The position numbers and the translations under genes are program-made. The notes beneath the pieces are model-generated. The model had not been told where the DNA came from and searched no databases. It worked only from the letters and a program-made list of their open reading frames with translations. A stretch of 64,000 bases of DNA, taken from assembly GCA_022496805.1 (NCBI GenBank), contig CM040104.1, positions 736,650-800,649 on the forward strand, written 5' to 3'. Numbering within the stretch: the first letter of the stretch is position 1; every line of letters starts with the position of its first letter. The DNA comes from Pohlia nutans. Its lineage: Eukaryota > Streptophyta > Bryopsida > Bryales > Mniaceae. Positions 22,301 to 34,309 of this stretch are shown in pieces.

Positions 22301-23955
22301 ATGGACAAACACTATGACGGGCAGGCTTGGACTTGTATCCACACGTCAAACATTGTGAACAATTTAGGTTTGATCTTCCGTACCTCGTATTACTGTGGTC
22401 ATCTACAATGTGAGAATGTCGAATGTGATTTTCTAACCTGCGTGCATCGAACTGCCGTTGTTAATGAAATTGAGTGGGATGGAGTTTCCTCTTTCGTTTT
22501 TGACGTAGGATATAATCCTCCTAAAGGATCCACTTTGGTTTGCAAATGCTGTAAGGTTCCTTCTTTGTGTCTTGCAACCTGCAATGCCAAAATCTATTAT
22601 GTTCTAGCTAAAGACAACATGACCAGAGCTGATGTTCATTTTGGCAATCACAACCACCCCGTCAAGATCGGTGCTTATCGTGACGATATTGCAAGAGGCG
22701 AGAGCTTAGTCAAAGAGCAAGTGCACCGAACTTCTACTGCAACCAACTCTGCCATTGTTTTAGAGGCTACTAAGGAGATAGTCGGGGACATGCTCGTTGT
22801 TGCTGAAGGTGTGCAATCAAAGACACTAGAGCTCAATTAGCTCTTTTCACTCTTCAATAGATGTAAGGAGCTCACTTTGCCTTGTATTCGCAATAAAGTG
22901 ACCGGCTTCAAATACTTTCGCAAGTTTGGAGCTATGGACAGCATCACCAAGCTTCACGGCTCGAGTAAGTGGTCCTTTGTCCAAGAGAACAAGTTCCCCA
23001 ATCAAGGATTGGAGTCAGACAAAGTCTTTGTGTTCAAAATGTCTGAAGTAGGGCGGGTAGCGGAGTTGACCTCGTCCAGCGCATGCAGCCTAGTGGAGAC
23101 CTCCAAAACGCATAGCTTATGTTTGACCATGTTAAAAGGGTCAAACAGTAGACCACCATAGGCTGCCACATCTACAACCCCACTCATTGTCGTGTCATGA
23201 CCATCGCACTTTGCAATATGCAGTCTGAGGACGTCGCTGCCTAAATGGTCGTCTGGAAGAATCTCAACGTCATCGTCGGTCGCCACGGAGTTGAGAATCC
23301 AAATTTCAAAGGCTTCATGGCCAACAGTGCACAAGCAAACTGGAATGCTATACTCATTGTATATGGAAGTGGAGATGCATCAATTCCGATGCCAAATAAG
23401 GAACGAACTTGTTTATTCCATTAGGTGCAGTCCATGGAGAAGCAAACCAAGGCTGACATTTGAGCTGACCTCTAGGACCAACATCGCCTCCTATGCAAGC
23501 AATACAAGAACGCCTCAACGCAATCGGATGCTGATACCAGGTATCTCGCTATTCGAGCCTGGTGACTGTCATCCGGAGCTACAACTGAAGATGGTTTGCG
23601 ACGTCTTGACCTCTGGTTTGCCTTCTGGCACTTCCGATACCGCCAGTGAAGAGGTTTCATGCAGCTGGTAAGTGAAGGTGAACATGTTTCCTGTCCCGAC
23701 CTTGGATGCATTGTCACATTGGATTTTGGCACACATCCGACGATTCAGCAATATCATCTCACAATTTTGCAATTCCCAAACTGCTCCTGCCCTTATTTCA
23801 AGGAGATGTTGACTAAAGCTAAGGGAGGCCGTAGTCAATGGACTTATTGCAATCATTTGTATTTTATCTTCACCGTCATACACTCATATGTGGATTTGAT
23901 GCTGAAGTCGATGCCTTCATACATGCACCTTCTCTTAGCTTCAATGAATTTAAGC
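22301..23955 (+). pseudogene. Mutator-like (MULE) transposase relic with SWIM zinc finger
   Basis: The first frame (22301-22840) has a GCM/WRKY-like zinc-binding N-terminus: CGHLQCENVEC, CKCC, then HFGNHNHPVK, a Cys-Cys-His-His layout common in MULE transposases. After a TAG and a frameshift near 23060 the middle part (about 23065-23660) is readable as a DDE-type core: DHVKRVK, VMTIALCNMQSEDVAA, NFKGFMANSAQANWNA, ERTCLFH, RAWWLSSGA, FWHFRYRQ. The end (about 23659-23955) has the SWIM signature CSC ... CNH. The in-frame stops fall where Trp, Gln or Arg would be expected and are all one transition away from those codons. Two Asn residues stand where I would expect the catalytic Asp. It is clearly dead. 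No palindromic array is attached to it directly. Confidence 0.7.
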
Positions 23956-24574
23956 TAGTTCTTGAGAGTGGATTGTTGACTCACCCAACATCTTAGGGTA
24001 GTTCTCTATTCCTAGTTCCATTGTTCGCAATTGCATAGTCTTTAGATCAATGAAACAGTAGTGAGACTAAAAGGGCCACTACTGCAGTTCTTAAACTCGG
24101 GTTCTATACTAAACCCTAATCTATGGAATTTGTTCTATTTTGCACCCTAAATCGTAAATGGTATATCAACAACCTAGCACTCATTTCACAAAAATCGATG
24201 TAGGAAATCTATCTCTTCACGCTTGAATGGTGTATAACAATGGCCAAATAATGATTTCATCTTGTTTGAAATAGTTTCAGGTCTTTGATTCACGGTTATA
24301 GGTATATTGAGTTTGCCTTTCATGTGCCTTGAACATTTTCCAATGACCCAATTCCACGGTTATAGGTACTAAATATTCCACGGTTATAGGATAAAAAGTT
24401 TACTAAAAATATCTGAATATTCGAATATTTGCTAATTATAGTACCATTGACCATGGTTGACCTGAAATTTCTGCTCTAAACCCCACATTTATCCGCTCAT
24501 CGCTCACCGCTCCCCGCGTGCATACTATCCTCATCCTGATTCTTTATGTCTTGAAAGTGATGTGCAGATATCCT
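23956..24574. other. intergenic with CCTATAACCGTGG words
   Basis: Three copies of CACGGTTATAGG at about 24291, 24355 and 24379, and GCTCACCGCTCCCCGCG near 24500. Related words occur near 16360-16470 and 16500, in the opposite arrangement. No coding region is seen. Confidence 0.4.
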
Positions 24575-24700
24575 CTTGGACGTTAACAAATGTTGATAGA
24601 GACGTCTAAAGATGTCTTATGAGACTTGTGAGGATGTACATGGAAACGTCCCCTGTGACAAGGGGACGTCTCAATCACAACATGCACGTCTCTGTTGTTA
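24575..24700. repeat. small GACGTC motif cluster
   Basis: GGACGTTAAC, GACGTCTAAAGATGTC, AACGTCCCCTGTGACAAGGGGACGT and CACGTCTC within about 110 bp, including an inverted pair with ACGTCCCC/GGGGACGT arms. It belongs to the same word family as 10.8-15.7 kb. Confidence 0.55.
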
Positions 24701-24769
24701 TTTTTACTGTTTCTTCGCCGTGATTGACTCTAGTGCATGCGTGATGCGTGAATTCGCAGGATGAGAGGT

Positions 24770-27590
24770 GAGGGGGGAGAATGGCCGGGTTAGGGTCAAC
24801 TGGACCTCCTCCCTCAGTATCAAATCCGATACATGAAGTAGGGCGAGAAGCCGAGAAAGACACGGAAACTCCCTCAAAGACACGATAAATCCACACGCCG
24901 TCGAAACTGCTGGTTCCCCAGGGCTAGTCTGTCAATATCTTTGAATTTGGCGCTCATCCTGTCCAACTCCAACCGCCGTGTCCTGACCTCCTCAGCTTGT
25001 ATCCCCTTCTCTGCCCACTCCTGTCGCTCCTTCTGGTGTTTGTCTCTGAAGTGCTACCAACTGCTGCCTGGTCTCGGACCAGCTTCCCTTGAGCATGGCA
25101 CACTCCTGCTGGCTGTCGTTGAGTTGAACAGTCAACTCCCTGAGCCTCCCATCCTGAGCCTAGCCAAGCTTGACGCTAACCAACTCCCCATAGCTTAGAT
25201 TAGACCTGTCCTCATCCCCTTGTAGCTCCTTCACTTGTTTTATGGCATCAGACAGTACGACTTGTAACTGCTGGACCAACTAATCTAGATTCGAATTGGT
25301 TACTCTGCTCTAGTCCCCTGGAGCCACTTATTATGGCCCTCCTAATTCCCTTTTTGTCGTTGCCTCTACCTGATCTGTAGATATTTCCATAGCCGGCTCC
25401 TCTAGCGCCTCCTGAACCTGCCCGTCCTTTTGCTCCATCGGGCCCTGCTCCTACTGATTATCCAATGGGATCCGCTCCTATTGTTGATTCGCCAAGACTG
25501 CATTTTCCAAATGGTGGGCACCTCCAGGGCTGAGCAGTACCTAATCTTGCGACTCAATGGAAGGGCGAGATTGTCTTGTCCACGTTCTTACATACCTCTG
25601 AGTAGTCCAAACAAGACGCTTCAGCTTGAGCAGTAATGCATCCTGCTGGTGTGCTCAAAATCGCTAGTGTAGCCCCGAGATTAACCCTCTCGCCATACCT
25701 ACCAGCTTGCCCCCTGATTGGTCCCTCTTCCACTGAACCACCCCCCTCCGTATCACACCCGATACATAATGTAGGTCGAGAAGCCGTGCAAGAAACTCCA
25801 ACTCCCTCCAGAGACTATCGGACGTCTAACATCACCTGGTCCTCCTCCTCTCCATGCTCATCATCCGACCAATAGACAAAAGACGGATAGTCTTCACCAA
25901 ACCGTATCAGGTACTTGGAGTATCTTGCGTGGTCTTCAACATAGGCCCAAATCTCCTCCGCGACTTGCTTTTTGGAGGTGGTCTAAAGGTGCCTGGTCAG
26001 TCCCCTAAATGGCGGAGTGGAACTGGCCTCAGATAAGTCCACCCGTTGTCGAAGCTGTCAAGCTGCTGGATCTCTAGGGCTAGCTTGTCAAAATCTTTGA
26101 ACTTGGTGCTCATCCAGGCCTCCAACACCATCCACCGTGTCCGAACTTCCTCAGCTTTTACCCCCTTCTCAGCCCATTGCTTCCACTCCTGTTGCGGCTC
26201 TCCTTTCAGTGTTGCCAGCTGCTGCTTGAGCTCGGACCAAGACCCCTCCAGCGTGGCATACTCTTGCTGGCCGTGCTACAGTTGAGCATTCAACTCCCTC
26301 ATCGTCTCCTCCCGACCCAGCTTGGTGCTGACAAACTCCCCATAGCTTAGTCCAGACCTATCCTCCTGCTCATGTAGCTCCTTCACCCGCGAAGCGTCCC
26401 CCAACACAACCTGTAACTCCTATACCAACTGATCTAGCCCTTTGATGACTCTACCATGGTCCCCTGGAGCCACCTGACTTGCCTTTCCCAACTCCCATCG
26501 AGTCCTTGCCTCTATCTGGTATGAGGGTAACTCCATAACCGACTTCTCCACCACCTCCACAACCTGCTCCTCCTGTTGCTCCATCAAGCCCTGCTCTTGC
26601 AGATGATCCACTAGGATCCGCTTATGTTGACGATCTGCTAAGAGTAGAGCTTCCAAATGGTGGGCACCTCCAGGGCTGGACATTGCTGGATCCTGCGGCT
26701 CACTAGGAGGCTGATATGGTCCTGTCCCCGTTTTTACCTGCCCATGATCAATTCTCCTGCGAGTCGTACTACTGTCACATTTGGCTGTCCTTCACTGCCA
26801 TCCTGCTCCTCACCTTACCTTGCATGCTCTGGCTTTGGATCACGTATTCCTCCTCATCAGGAAACTAGTTCCTCAATAAGGCATCTATCAGCTCTGTCCC
26901 CTTGATTACCCTGGTTTGACTGGTATGCACTTGGATGAGCATCCTCCTGAGGCTAGACAAAATACAAGGTGCCCAGTTGTGGTCCCCCTTCCTCACCGCC
27001 TGATACATGTTCTCCAGCACCTCAGTGCTTTGAAGGAGGGGCTTCTTCTTCACACATGATCTCCACCAACGCCCTCACTCTGTCCTATTACTCTTCTGTA
27101 AAGCCCTTGATCCTGGTCTTGTCAGTGATGTGGTCTGCCCTGCTCAACGCAGACATTGTCATGTACTTCTGGTCCAAGTCCTTGCTGGTCTTAGAAACAG
27201 TAGGTGTCTAGATCCCTTTTATGCCCAAAGTCTGCCGGATGGTCCAAGCTATAATTTTCACCGGTATACCTCGCACTGTAGACCAAATTGGCATGGTATA
27301 CTCTATCTTCTCTATCTTCTCTCCCTTGATGTATTGAAACCACACCACCAAGTCTAACATTAGCTCTGAGTGTGGCACTGGCCAAGTATACTCATAAAAT
27401 GCCCCTAGACTCATCCTCTCTGCCCATGCATTATCTTTGAGATCCCTCGATGTCTGCCAATGTTGTAAGGGAAGAAAAGCTTGCGTCGTCTACTTTGCTC
27501 GCGCACCTGCTTGGCCTATTCTCCCTACATCTCCAGAAACTGAAGCCAAGGGCTTAGGATTGGCTGAGTATGTGAGCTCAGGATGCAATC
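24770..27590 (-). pseudogene. remnants of a coiled-coil protein, partly duplicated
   Basis: In minus order: 27590-27210 reads fluently (ASVSGDVGRIGQ; MSLGAFYEYTWPVPHSEL; WSTVRGIPVKIIAWTIRQT), 27190-27060 (SKTSKDLDQKYMTMSAL; DRVRALVEIM), 27050-26750 (EVLENMYQAVRKGDHNWAP), 26715-26050 (a Glu/Gln/Leu-rich coiled coil: GGAHHLEALLLADRQ, LMEQQEEQVVEVV, KQQLATLKG). A second, more decayed copy of the coiled-coil part lies at 25740-24770. In-frame stops are mostly TAG. The composition suggests a structural or gag-like protein, but I do not recognise the family. Confidence 0.45.
24900..26715. repeat. tandem duplication, period about 1,145 bp
   Basis: AAATGGTGGGCACCTCCAGG occurs at 25509 and 26655 (1,146 apart), and a CTAGTCTGTCAA/CTAGCTTGTCAA landmark also repeats about 1,145 apart (24.92 and 26.07 kb). 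The two copies are clearly diverged (roughly three quarters similar by eye), so the duplication is old. Confidence 0.75.
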
Positions 27591-28655
27591 ATCACCCTTG
27601 TCGTCGTGTTCGCCCTGTTCCTTGTCATGGCCCTAGCCCTTGGTACCATGACTGGTGCTGGCCACCCTCTCTATGGCCCAGGTTTTCACCCTTGTCTTCA
27701 TGTTCGCCTTGGTTCTCGTGATGGCCTTGGCCCTGGTCGTCGTGGTAGCCCGAGCCCTTGGCACCATGGCTTGTGCCGGCCTATCGTTTCTTTAGCTCAA
27801 ATGTTCACCCTCGTCATCGTAGCCGTGCCCCTTGTCGTAGATATCACCCTCGACCTCGTGTTTACCCTGGCCCTTGTCATAGCTCTCGCCCTCAACCAGA
27901 TGATCACCGTCGTTGTCGTGATGGCCGTGGCCCTTATCGTGGCCTTGGCCCTTGGCACCATGACCGGTGCCGGTCACCCTCTCCATAGCCCTAGTGTTCA
28001 TCCTCGTCATGGTCGCCGTAACCCTCATCCTCGTCATCACCCTCGTCTTCATATTTGCCCTAGCCCTCGTGATGGCCCTGGCCCTGGTCATGATGATCTT
28101 TCTCGGCGTTGTGGTGTTCCTGGCACTCGTGTAGAAATCACCCTCGACATCGTGATGGCTGTGGCTGTCGTCATTGCCCTAGCACTTGTCACCATCGCTG
28201 GTGCCGGCCACCCCTTTCATGGCATGGTGTTCACTCTCGTTATCGTGCTTGTGGCCCTTCACACCATGGTGATCACCCTCGTCATCGTGTTTGCCCAGGC
28301 CCTCCTGATGGCCCTGGCCCAGGTCGTAATGATCTCCCTCGACATCGTGGTCTTCCTGGTCCTCGTATGGTAATCACCCTCGAGGTCGTGATGCCTATGG
28401 CTGTCGTCGTGGCCCTAGCACTTATCACCATGGCCAGTGCCGGCCACCCACTTCTTGGCATCGGATTCACCTTCATCAGCGTGCCCGTGGCCTTTTCCAC
28501 ATCCATTGATCACCCTCGTTAGTGTGCCCGTGGCCCTTTACACCATGGGGTTCACCCTCGTCATCGTGTTCGCCTTGGTTGTCCCGATGGCCTTGGCACT
28601 TGGTACTATGGCCAGCCCCAGCCACCGACTTCCTAGAGAGGTTGGCCGCCGATGG
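27590..28655. repeat. minisatellite, about 235-bp higher-order unit
   Basis: Repeats of CCCTCGTCATCGTGTTCGCC and GTGATGGCCCTGGCCCTTGG with the marker GTGCCGGCCACCC at about 27657, 27775, 27968, 28203 and 28439 (spacings 118, 193, 235, 236). Frames are open on both strands. The plus-strand reading is uniformly hydrophobic; the minus-strand reading is His/Gly/Asp/Lys-rich (KGHGHHDNDGDH), more like an expressed repeat protein, and matches the strand of the neighbouring remnants. I would not call either a gene. Confidence 0.75.
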
Positions 28656-28659
28656 CATG

Positions 28660-29030
28660 GAAAGGGTGACCGGCACCGGCTGGGGTCCCAAAGGTGCCAT
28701 GACAAGTTTGAGAATTTTCAAGTTTGACCCTGCTAGAGATTCATTGTGGTGTAGCAACTTCGATTTTTAGAATCTCGGAGCGTTTAATATACCGTTGGAA
28801 AGGTCTCAAAATTACCTTTTTAATGGTATATTATGGGGTTTTAAATTGTTGTAGGGTCGGCCGGCACCGGCTGGGGTCCTAAAGCTGCCACGACAAATTT
28901 CAGAATTTTCAAGTTTGACTCTGCTGGAGTTTCATTGAGGTGTAACAACTGCAATTTTTGGAATCTCGGAGCGTGTAATATACCGTTGGAAAGGTCTCAT
29001 AATTTCCTTTTCAATGGTATATTGTGAGCC
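28660..29030. repeat. two units of the 202-bp satellite family
   Basis: ACCGGCACCGGCTGGGG at 28671 and 28861, with ATACCGTTGGAAAGGTCTC following in each unit. Clearly the same family as 19365-20225, 9 kb away, but with the central CCGGTACCGG changed to CCGGCACCGG. Confidence 0.85.
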
Positions 29031-29035
29031 AAGAT

Positions 29036-32000
29036 GCTCCTCCGTCTGCAAGTCCGTTTGTTCTCGTCATCCTCCATCACCTGCTCAGGGCTGGCTTCAA
29101 TACGATCTCGGTTGAGCCACAGACGAATCTAGAATGTGTTCGTCCCGAATTAGTCGATTCCCTTAACGCTTGGATCAGTGGACACATGCGCACCCACGGA
29201 TTCTGTCTGCCGGACAACAGCGGGAGCAGGGTCTGCTGGAGACACTAATGTCATCGGTGGGGCCAAAGGAGAGTCGGAGTGAACGATCTCGGGGCTGCGA
29301 GAGGCTGGAATCTCGTACCCGAGGGCATACGGAGAATTTGAGAACATGAAATCGTTCCGATCCAACCTGCTTGCAAGTCTGGCGATTTTCGTGTCTGCCT
29401 TCACGTGTGCTCGATCCACGAAGCCGTAGTAATATGCTCCGAACATCTACACAGAAAACATTATGAGTTAGTTTTCAGCAAAATCAGTCATTCTACAACA
29501 ACCGATCGACTATTATCGTCAACCCGAGGATAAGGTTGAGTATTAGGTCCACATTGAAAACTACAACATTCGTCTAAACTTAATTACTGTAATGCGTGAT
29601 GAACTTTTCTACTGCAGCTGGAAACCATAATCGTTGACCCGACAATAAGAAATGGGGTATACCTTCAATGCCAACATGAACTTCGCCCCCCAAATAAATC
29701 CCCAGAACGTTCTCCTTTGGAGCTGCGCACGCGTGCAAGAGCTGGAAGTAGAACTCCATACGGAGTTCAGTAGTGTCAACTCTCCATTTTGCCTCCGTGT
29801 TCTTCGAGGCATCCTTGTAATATTCACTGAGAATTGGAGTAGTGTATTTATTCGTCACTAACTTCCGGGCAGCCTTGGCGAATTCGTTGTCTTTTTTAAA
29901 AGAAAGAGAAGTATGACGTCTACGGCAATATTTCTGTTGGTCACGTTGTTGAGCATCTCTCCTCTGCTTGGAACGTACCTGGAAACCTGTGCGTCATATT
30001 CATCAAGCTCGTCCGCTGCAAAGGTCGATGAAGCTTTGAAGTCTTCTTTCCCGGACAGGATAATCAGCCAAATGTTTGGCTCGGTTACGTCGGGCTCAAG
30101 GTGATTGGCGAGGAATTCCAAGAAGGGATCGATTGCGCCTGTTTTTCTGGTCAGCTTGGACTTGGGAATCGCGCGGGCATCGAGCGCCGCCAGATTCACT
30201 GGACGAGAAGTGTAGGAGTAACTAGAGCTGGTGACCAGAGCTTTGACACTCATGTCAACTCCTCTGATTTGGACTCCTCCAGCTGGATCCGGAAGACGGT
30301 ACTTCAATGTCATGAACCTCGTGTACATGTGACGCACCTCCGGGAACGCCGCCGTATAGTCCTGCGGACGCTTATGCCATCTTTCGTTGCGGAGCCGCCT
30401 CACGAAGTAATCCTTATTCGGATGCGAGAGCAAGAAATCCCACGTTGCAGACGTCCACAGGTGCCTCTTTCTCCACGGCCTCCACTTCTCTGGATTGATG
30501 TCGCCGCCATTGTCGAGGAATTTCACGGTTGGCTTTATGGACATAATATCCTGCAGCACAATTTTCTTGCGCTTTCGGCGCTTAGCCCAATCCGCGGCTG
30601 ACATGTTTTTGGCCACGAGAATCTTTGTCTTCGGGACTGAGACTTTCGGATATGGCGCACGCCGCCCTGGAGTATCTCCTAGGAGATGTTGGGCCACCAC
30701 TCCAAAATCCTTATCAGAGAACCACCCGAATGATTTGAAGAACTGCTTCTTCAGAGAGGAAGATCTCGGCTTCCATTTGTTTCCATCCATGTAGGGCTCT
30801 AAGGTTACCAGATCTATCAAGTCCCCGTTGGCATGCATGATGAGAAATTTATGCCAATGCGCCCACAGATGGTCCGGAAGGGTGATTATTTGGATTTCAT
30901 TTTTCAGGTCCGGCACGCCCTTCACGGTTGCTCCGTCCTTATCCGGATTTATACTCTGAAATCTCTATACCACAGCATCTGTAAAGGCTTGCACAACAGA
31001 CACATCGAATATTAGAATTCAACGGTTATATTAGGAGCTGTTGCGATGTATCGTCCACCCGACGATAATGAGAAGGAACAAGAGGATACCTTGTAGCGGA
31101 TCGTGTGGAGGTGGGCGTTATTCTTTCTGGTCGTCGCTTCGTCCTTATTGCTTGTTGGATGCTTGTATGTGGTCCAGATGTTTCTGCAGCTTATCATCTG
31201 GTTACCCCATGTCGGCTGGGCATGGTCTAGATGGTTGGTGCAGTTGTAGTACTTCGAGATATTCCTCAGTTGACCGGCATCGCGGCTGTACACAATGTAC
31301 CCCCCCACGTGCGAAGTTCATCTTGACGTATCGCACCGCATCCTCCCTTTTGTAGCTCCTTGGATGCGTAAATGCTATGTTGCCCGTTGATGATCATAAA
31401 CTTTCCATCCATGATCTCTTCCCAGGTCTCAGGCCGCTTTTTGAGCAGTTTGTTATTGCCGTCAACGGGCGTTAAGTAGACGTTCTGTCTCTGCTTCACG
31501 TCGATCATCAGAACGAGCTGCTTCTTTACGTCATTGAGAATATCCCTCTGCAAAGTTCGAATGACGTACTCGTCCTTCGCCAGAATGCACTGGTTGATGT
31601 GGACCGTTTTCACTGCCATGTCATGCAGAAATAGCTCTTCATGCTCCGTCGAAAACGCCTTCTGTATCTATGCAATCTTCTCAAACTCTGGAATCTTCTC
31701 TCGTGTGTCTGAATCGGTTGAGACTGTAGTCAGTGCAGAATCAGAACTTCCACCAGCCGGTGCAGCTCCAGACGCACTTGTCAGGCTTTGCTTTTGCTTT
31801 CGGGTGGACCCTTCAGCCTCTGTATCGATGGCGTCTCTTTTCGTGCTCGACGTTCTTGGCTGACTTGGCTTGGTCTTTCTACCTCTCGGTCCTCCTACGG
31901 TATTCTTTCTCTCAACTCGCGGAGTTGAGGTATTTCTCTGGGATCGATTTGCGCCTCTCTCGAGAGTGGGTCTCCGCTCTACGTGCTCCATCGCGTAGTG

Positions 32001-32517
32001 ATCGAGTGTCTGATAGATTCGCATGAGTCGATTGGCGTTAGACTTCGCCGTTCCATTCACCCATGGAATGTAGCCAAGTTTAGCAATGTCTTCGTTCAGA
32101 CTCTCCATATCAGATCCCTCAAGGAATGCCATAAGGTTGTCGAGATTGAACTGTGCGTGGCTCTTGTTAACATCGATCACGATTGAGTGACAGTGGTCCA
32201 AGACCATCCCGTCGTCATCGACAGCGCGCAGCACGATGATTACGTAGTCATCCCGTTGACTCTCAATGATGGAGACTTTCTCGTGAAAATTCCACTAGAG
32301 GTAGTGCGTCTTTCCTTCAGCTCTGTAGCGGAGGAACACGTAATTCTTGAATTGGTTCACACCAAAACTCCAGGTGTGGATGTGTTCTTTAAACTCCCAG
32401 AGTTTCCCGTAGTTTGCTTGCATTTCGGGGATGAAGGGCTCATCCGTCATGGGATACACGAACGGTTGAAGGTGAGGTGCAATGGCGGAGTAATCGTAAG
32501 TGTCTTCCTCTGCCATT
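29036..32517 (-). pseudogene. multi-exon gene, unknown family with ParB-like segment
   Basis: Exon A 32517-31090, exon B 30955-29663, exon C 29446 to 29150 or beyond; introns 30956-31089 and 29447-29662 have GT-AG ends. From the ATG at 32516 (MAEEDTYDYSAIAPHL) the frame continues past TAG at 32295 and TAG at 31668. It includes a basic Ser/Thr-rich linker and KFMIINGQHSIYASKELQ, which recalls the DGQHR-type motif of ParB-like domains (weak). Three frameshifts are needed, each at a homopolymer: G7 near 31290, A6 near 29895, G6 near 29690. Exon B is conserved-looking (KFLDNGGDINPEKWRPW; DPFLEFLANHLEP). Exon C ends Pro/Ser-rich at TAA (29150), but a fluent frame (RLWLNRDRIEASPEQV) continues past it and a TAG to about 29036. 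Function unknown. It may be intact in the living organism if the breaks are consensus errors. Confidence 0.55.
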
Positions 32518-33235
32518 CTGTACAATCTATGGCACGTGACAAGATGAAGTGTTAGCGGATTGTAGTACATTAGTAATGTTCTTTTGTGTTAACTAATAAT
32601 TATTTTCTTAGTTATCGTCGACTCGACGATAGCACTAGCTGTTGCTCGAATTATTGTGGATACAGATGAGATCACATACTTATCGTCGTCTCGATGATAC
32701 GACCCACCAAGAATTACTTAAGCCGCTAATGGATGTTTGAACTCGCGACATGTCATAAACCTCATTGTCTTAACCCTAGTATTACCTTTTGTTGATTTAG
32801 GGTGGATATAGATGTGATGTCATACTTAACGTCGTCTCGATGATACGAGACATCAAGAATTATGAAAGCCAGTAATGGATGTTTGAACTCATGGAATGTT
32901 ATAAACCGCATGAACTCAACTGTACTATTACCCTTTGTTGATTGTGGTTGATTTTATCTATGAATATACATATATGATTGTTTATTGTCGACTCGACAAT
33001 ATCAATGGCCGTGTACTCTTCATGGATGATTATTTGTTGCGCACCAGACGTTATCGTCGCCCCGACGATAGAAGCTGTCGACTAGTTGATATCTATTGAT
33101 AATTTGCTTTTAGTTTGGTGTATCGTCAGGTCGACAATAAAGAACAGTGCATTGGTAGGATTCTCGAGTCGAGGATACAAACACTTGGAATGTACAAAAC
33201 CCATATTCCTAAACCATAAAGTGTGAAATTGTTAC
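32518..33235 (-). promoter_or_regulatory. leader intron carrying TTATCGTCG palindromes
   Basis: A donor TACAAG/GTAACA (33236/33235) and acceptor TTGTACAG (32518), one base before the ATG, delimit a 718-bp intron. It contains the palindrome (arms TTATCGTCG and CGACGATAA around a 3-base core) at about 32613, 32679, 32829, 32982, 33051 and 33119 with one to four changes each. The same motif occurs in both internal introns (29512, 29627 and 31051). Confidence 0.65.
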
Positions 33236-34150
33236 CTTGTATTTGAAGCTGGGCTTGGTGTACTTGCTCTTCAAGATTAGAAATACAGGAATTGAGTCCA
33301 ATACACAGCTGCCATGGGTAGAATGCACGGTTAGAGCTTACCCAGAAAGACAAGGAACGAAATTCACAAGCATGTGCGTCACAAACAAGGAATTATACCA
33401 CAAACTCGTCCCTGAAGCTTGAATACAAGATCCATAAGAAGCAAAAACCCTGGAAATAATCAAACTGCAGGATTAACGTAAAACATGCTGAAAACAAGCT
33501 TAAAACTAGTTGAAGACTAGCTAAGCAATGTAAAACATGCAGAATCCAATTACAAGGATATTTATGCTGCATTCCTAAACCCTAAAACCAGGCTTTAGTT
33601 TGGTACTTTAACAGAGAATTCTTTTGAATAGACAAAGCCCTAGAAAACCACACAAAACCCTTGCAAGACTTCTACATCCAAAAGAACATGGACATTTCAA
33701 CGACCCAATCTAGATTCTAGCTTGTTTTTTCAACCGGTTGTATCACAGAACGAGAGGTGTGAACTGGAAAACAATATGGCTTTATTTGACTGTAATATTT
33801 GCAGTACAGCCAAAAACAAAGAAATCTTCAACCCAGCAAAAACCCTAACAAACAATGATCACAAGAACAAGCAAACAATGCTAAGAAGCAGAATTTCGAG
33901 GGTTCAACTTACCTGTTTGAACGAGAGGCGCTCCACCTTGAAGTTCCTCAACCTCAGCTCCACCTCGAATTATACAAATTCTTGCCCTGAATTATATCAA
34001 AGATACCTAACTCTACAAATGGCTGGTGAAGAAGTAGAGGAGGACAACTACTGGAGCAAATGCTGGAGTAAGAAATGGAGCAAGTGTTCGAGCAACTACT
34101 GGAACAAACATACTAGCAGTTTGAGAGTACAGTGAGCACGCAACAAGTGC
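33236..34150 (-). promoter_or_regulatory. 5' leader exons and probable promoter side of the 32.5-kb gene
   Basis: A near-perfect donor (CAAACAG/GTAAGT on the minus strand, about 33912) and the exon ending at 33236 suggest at least two untranslated or short coding leader exons. The segment 34020-34135 has a degenerate ACTGGAGCAA-type repeat. The open frames here on either strand are not convincing proteins. Confidence 0.4.
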
Positions 34151-34309
34151 AAATTGGGCTAAAGCAACAAGAACAAGCTTCAAAACACAAAAGCGCGACT
34201 TGAAAACACAAGAACGGAGTAGCAAGTACCCCTGTGCGCGAACCTCTGCAAGTAAACTGAAACCCTGGAAATGCGGGGGCATGAGGAGGGAGACGACCCC
34301 CCAAACCTA

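Noticed and set aside
27606..28373. 255-codon plus-strand hydrophobic ORF resembling a membrane protein
   Set aside because: It exists only because the minisatellite lacks stops in this frame; hydrophobicity comes from repeated GTC/CTC/GCC codons and no start context or conservation is seen.
30833..32555. Plus-strand frames opposite the 29-32.5 kb gene
   Set aside because: The minus strand has splice sites, continuous protein-like sequence across exons and matching intron motifs; the plus-strand frames have none.
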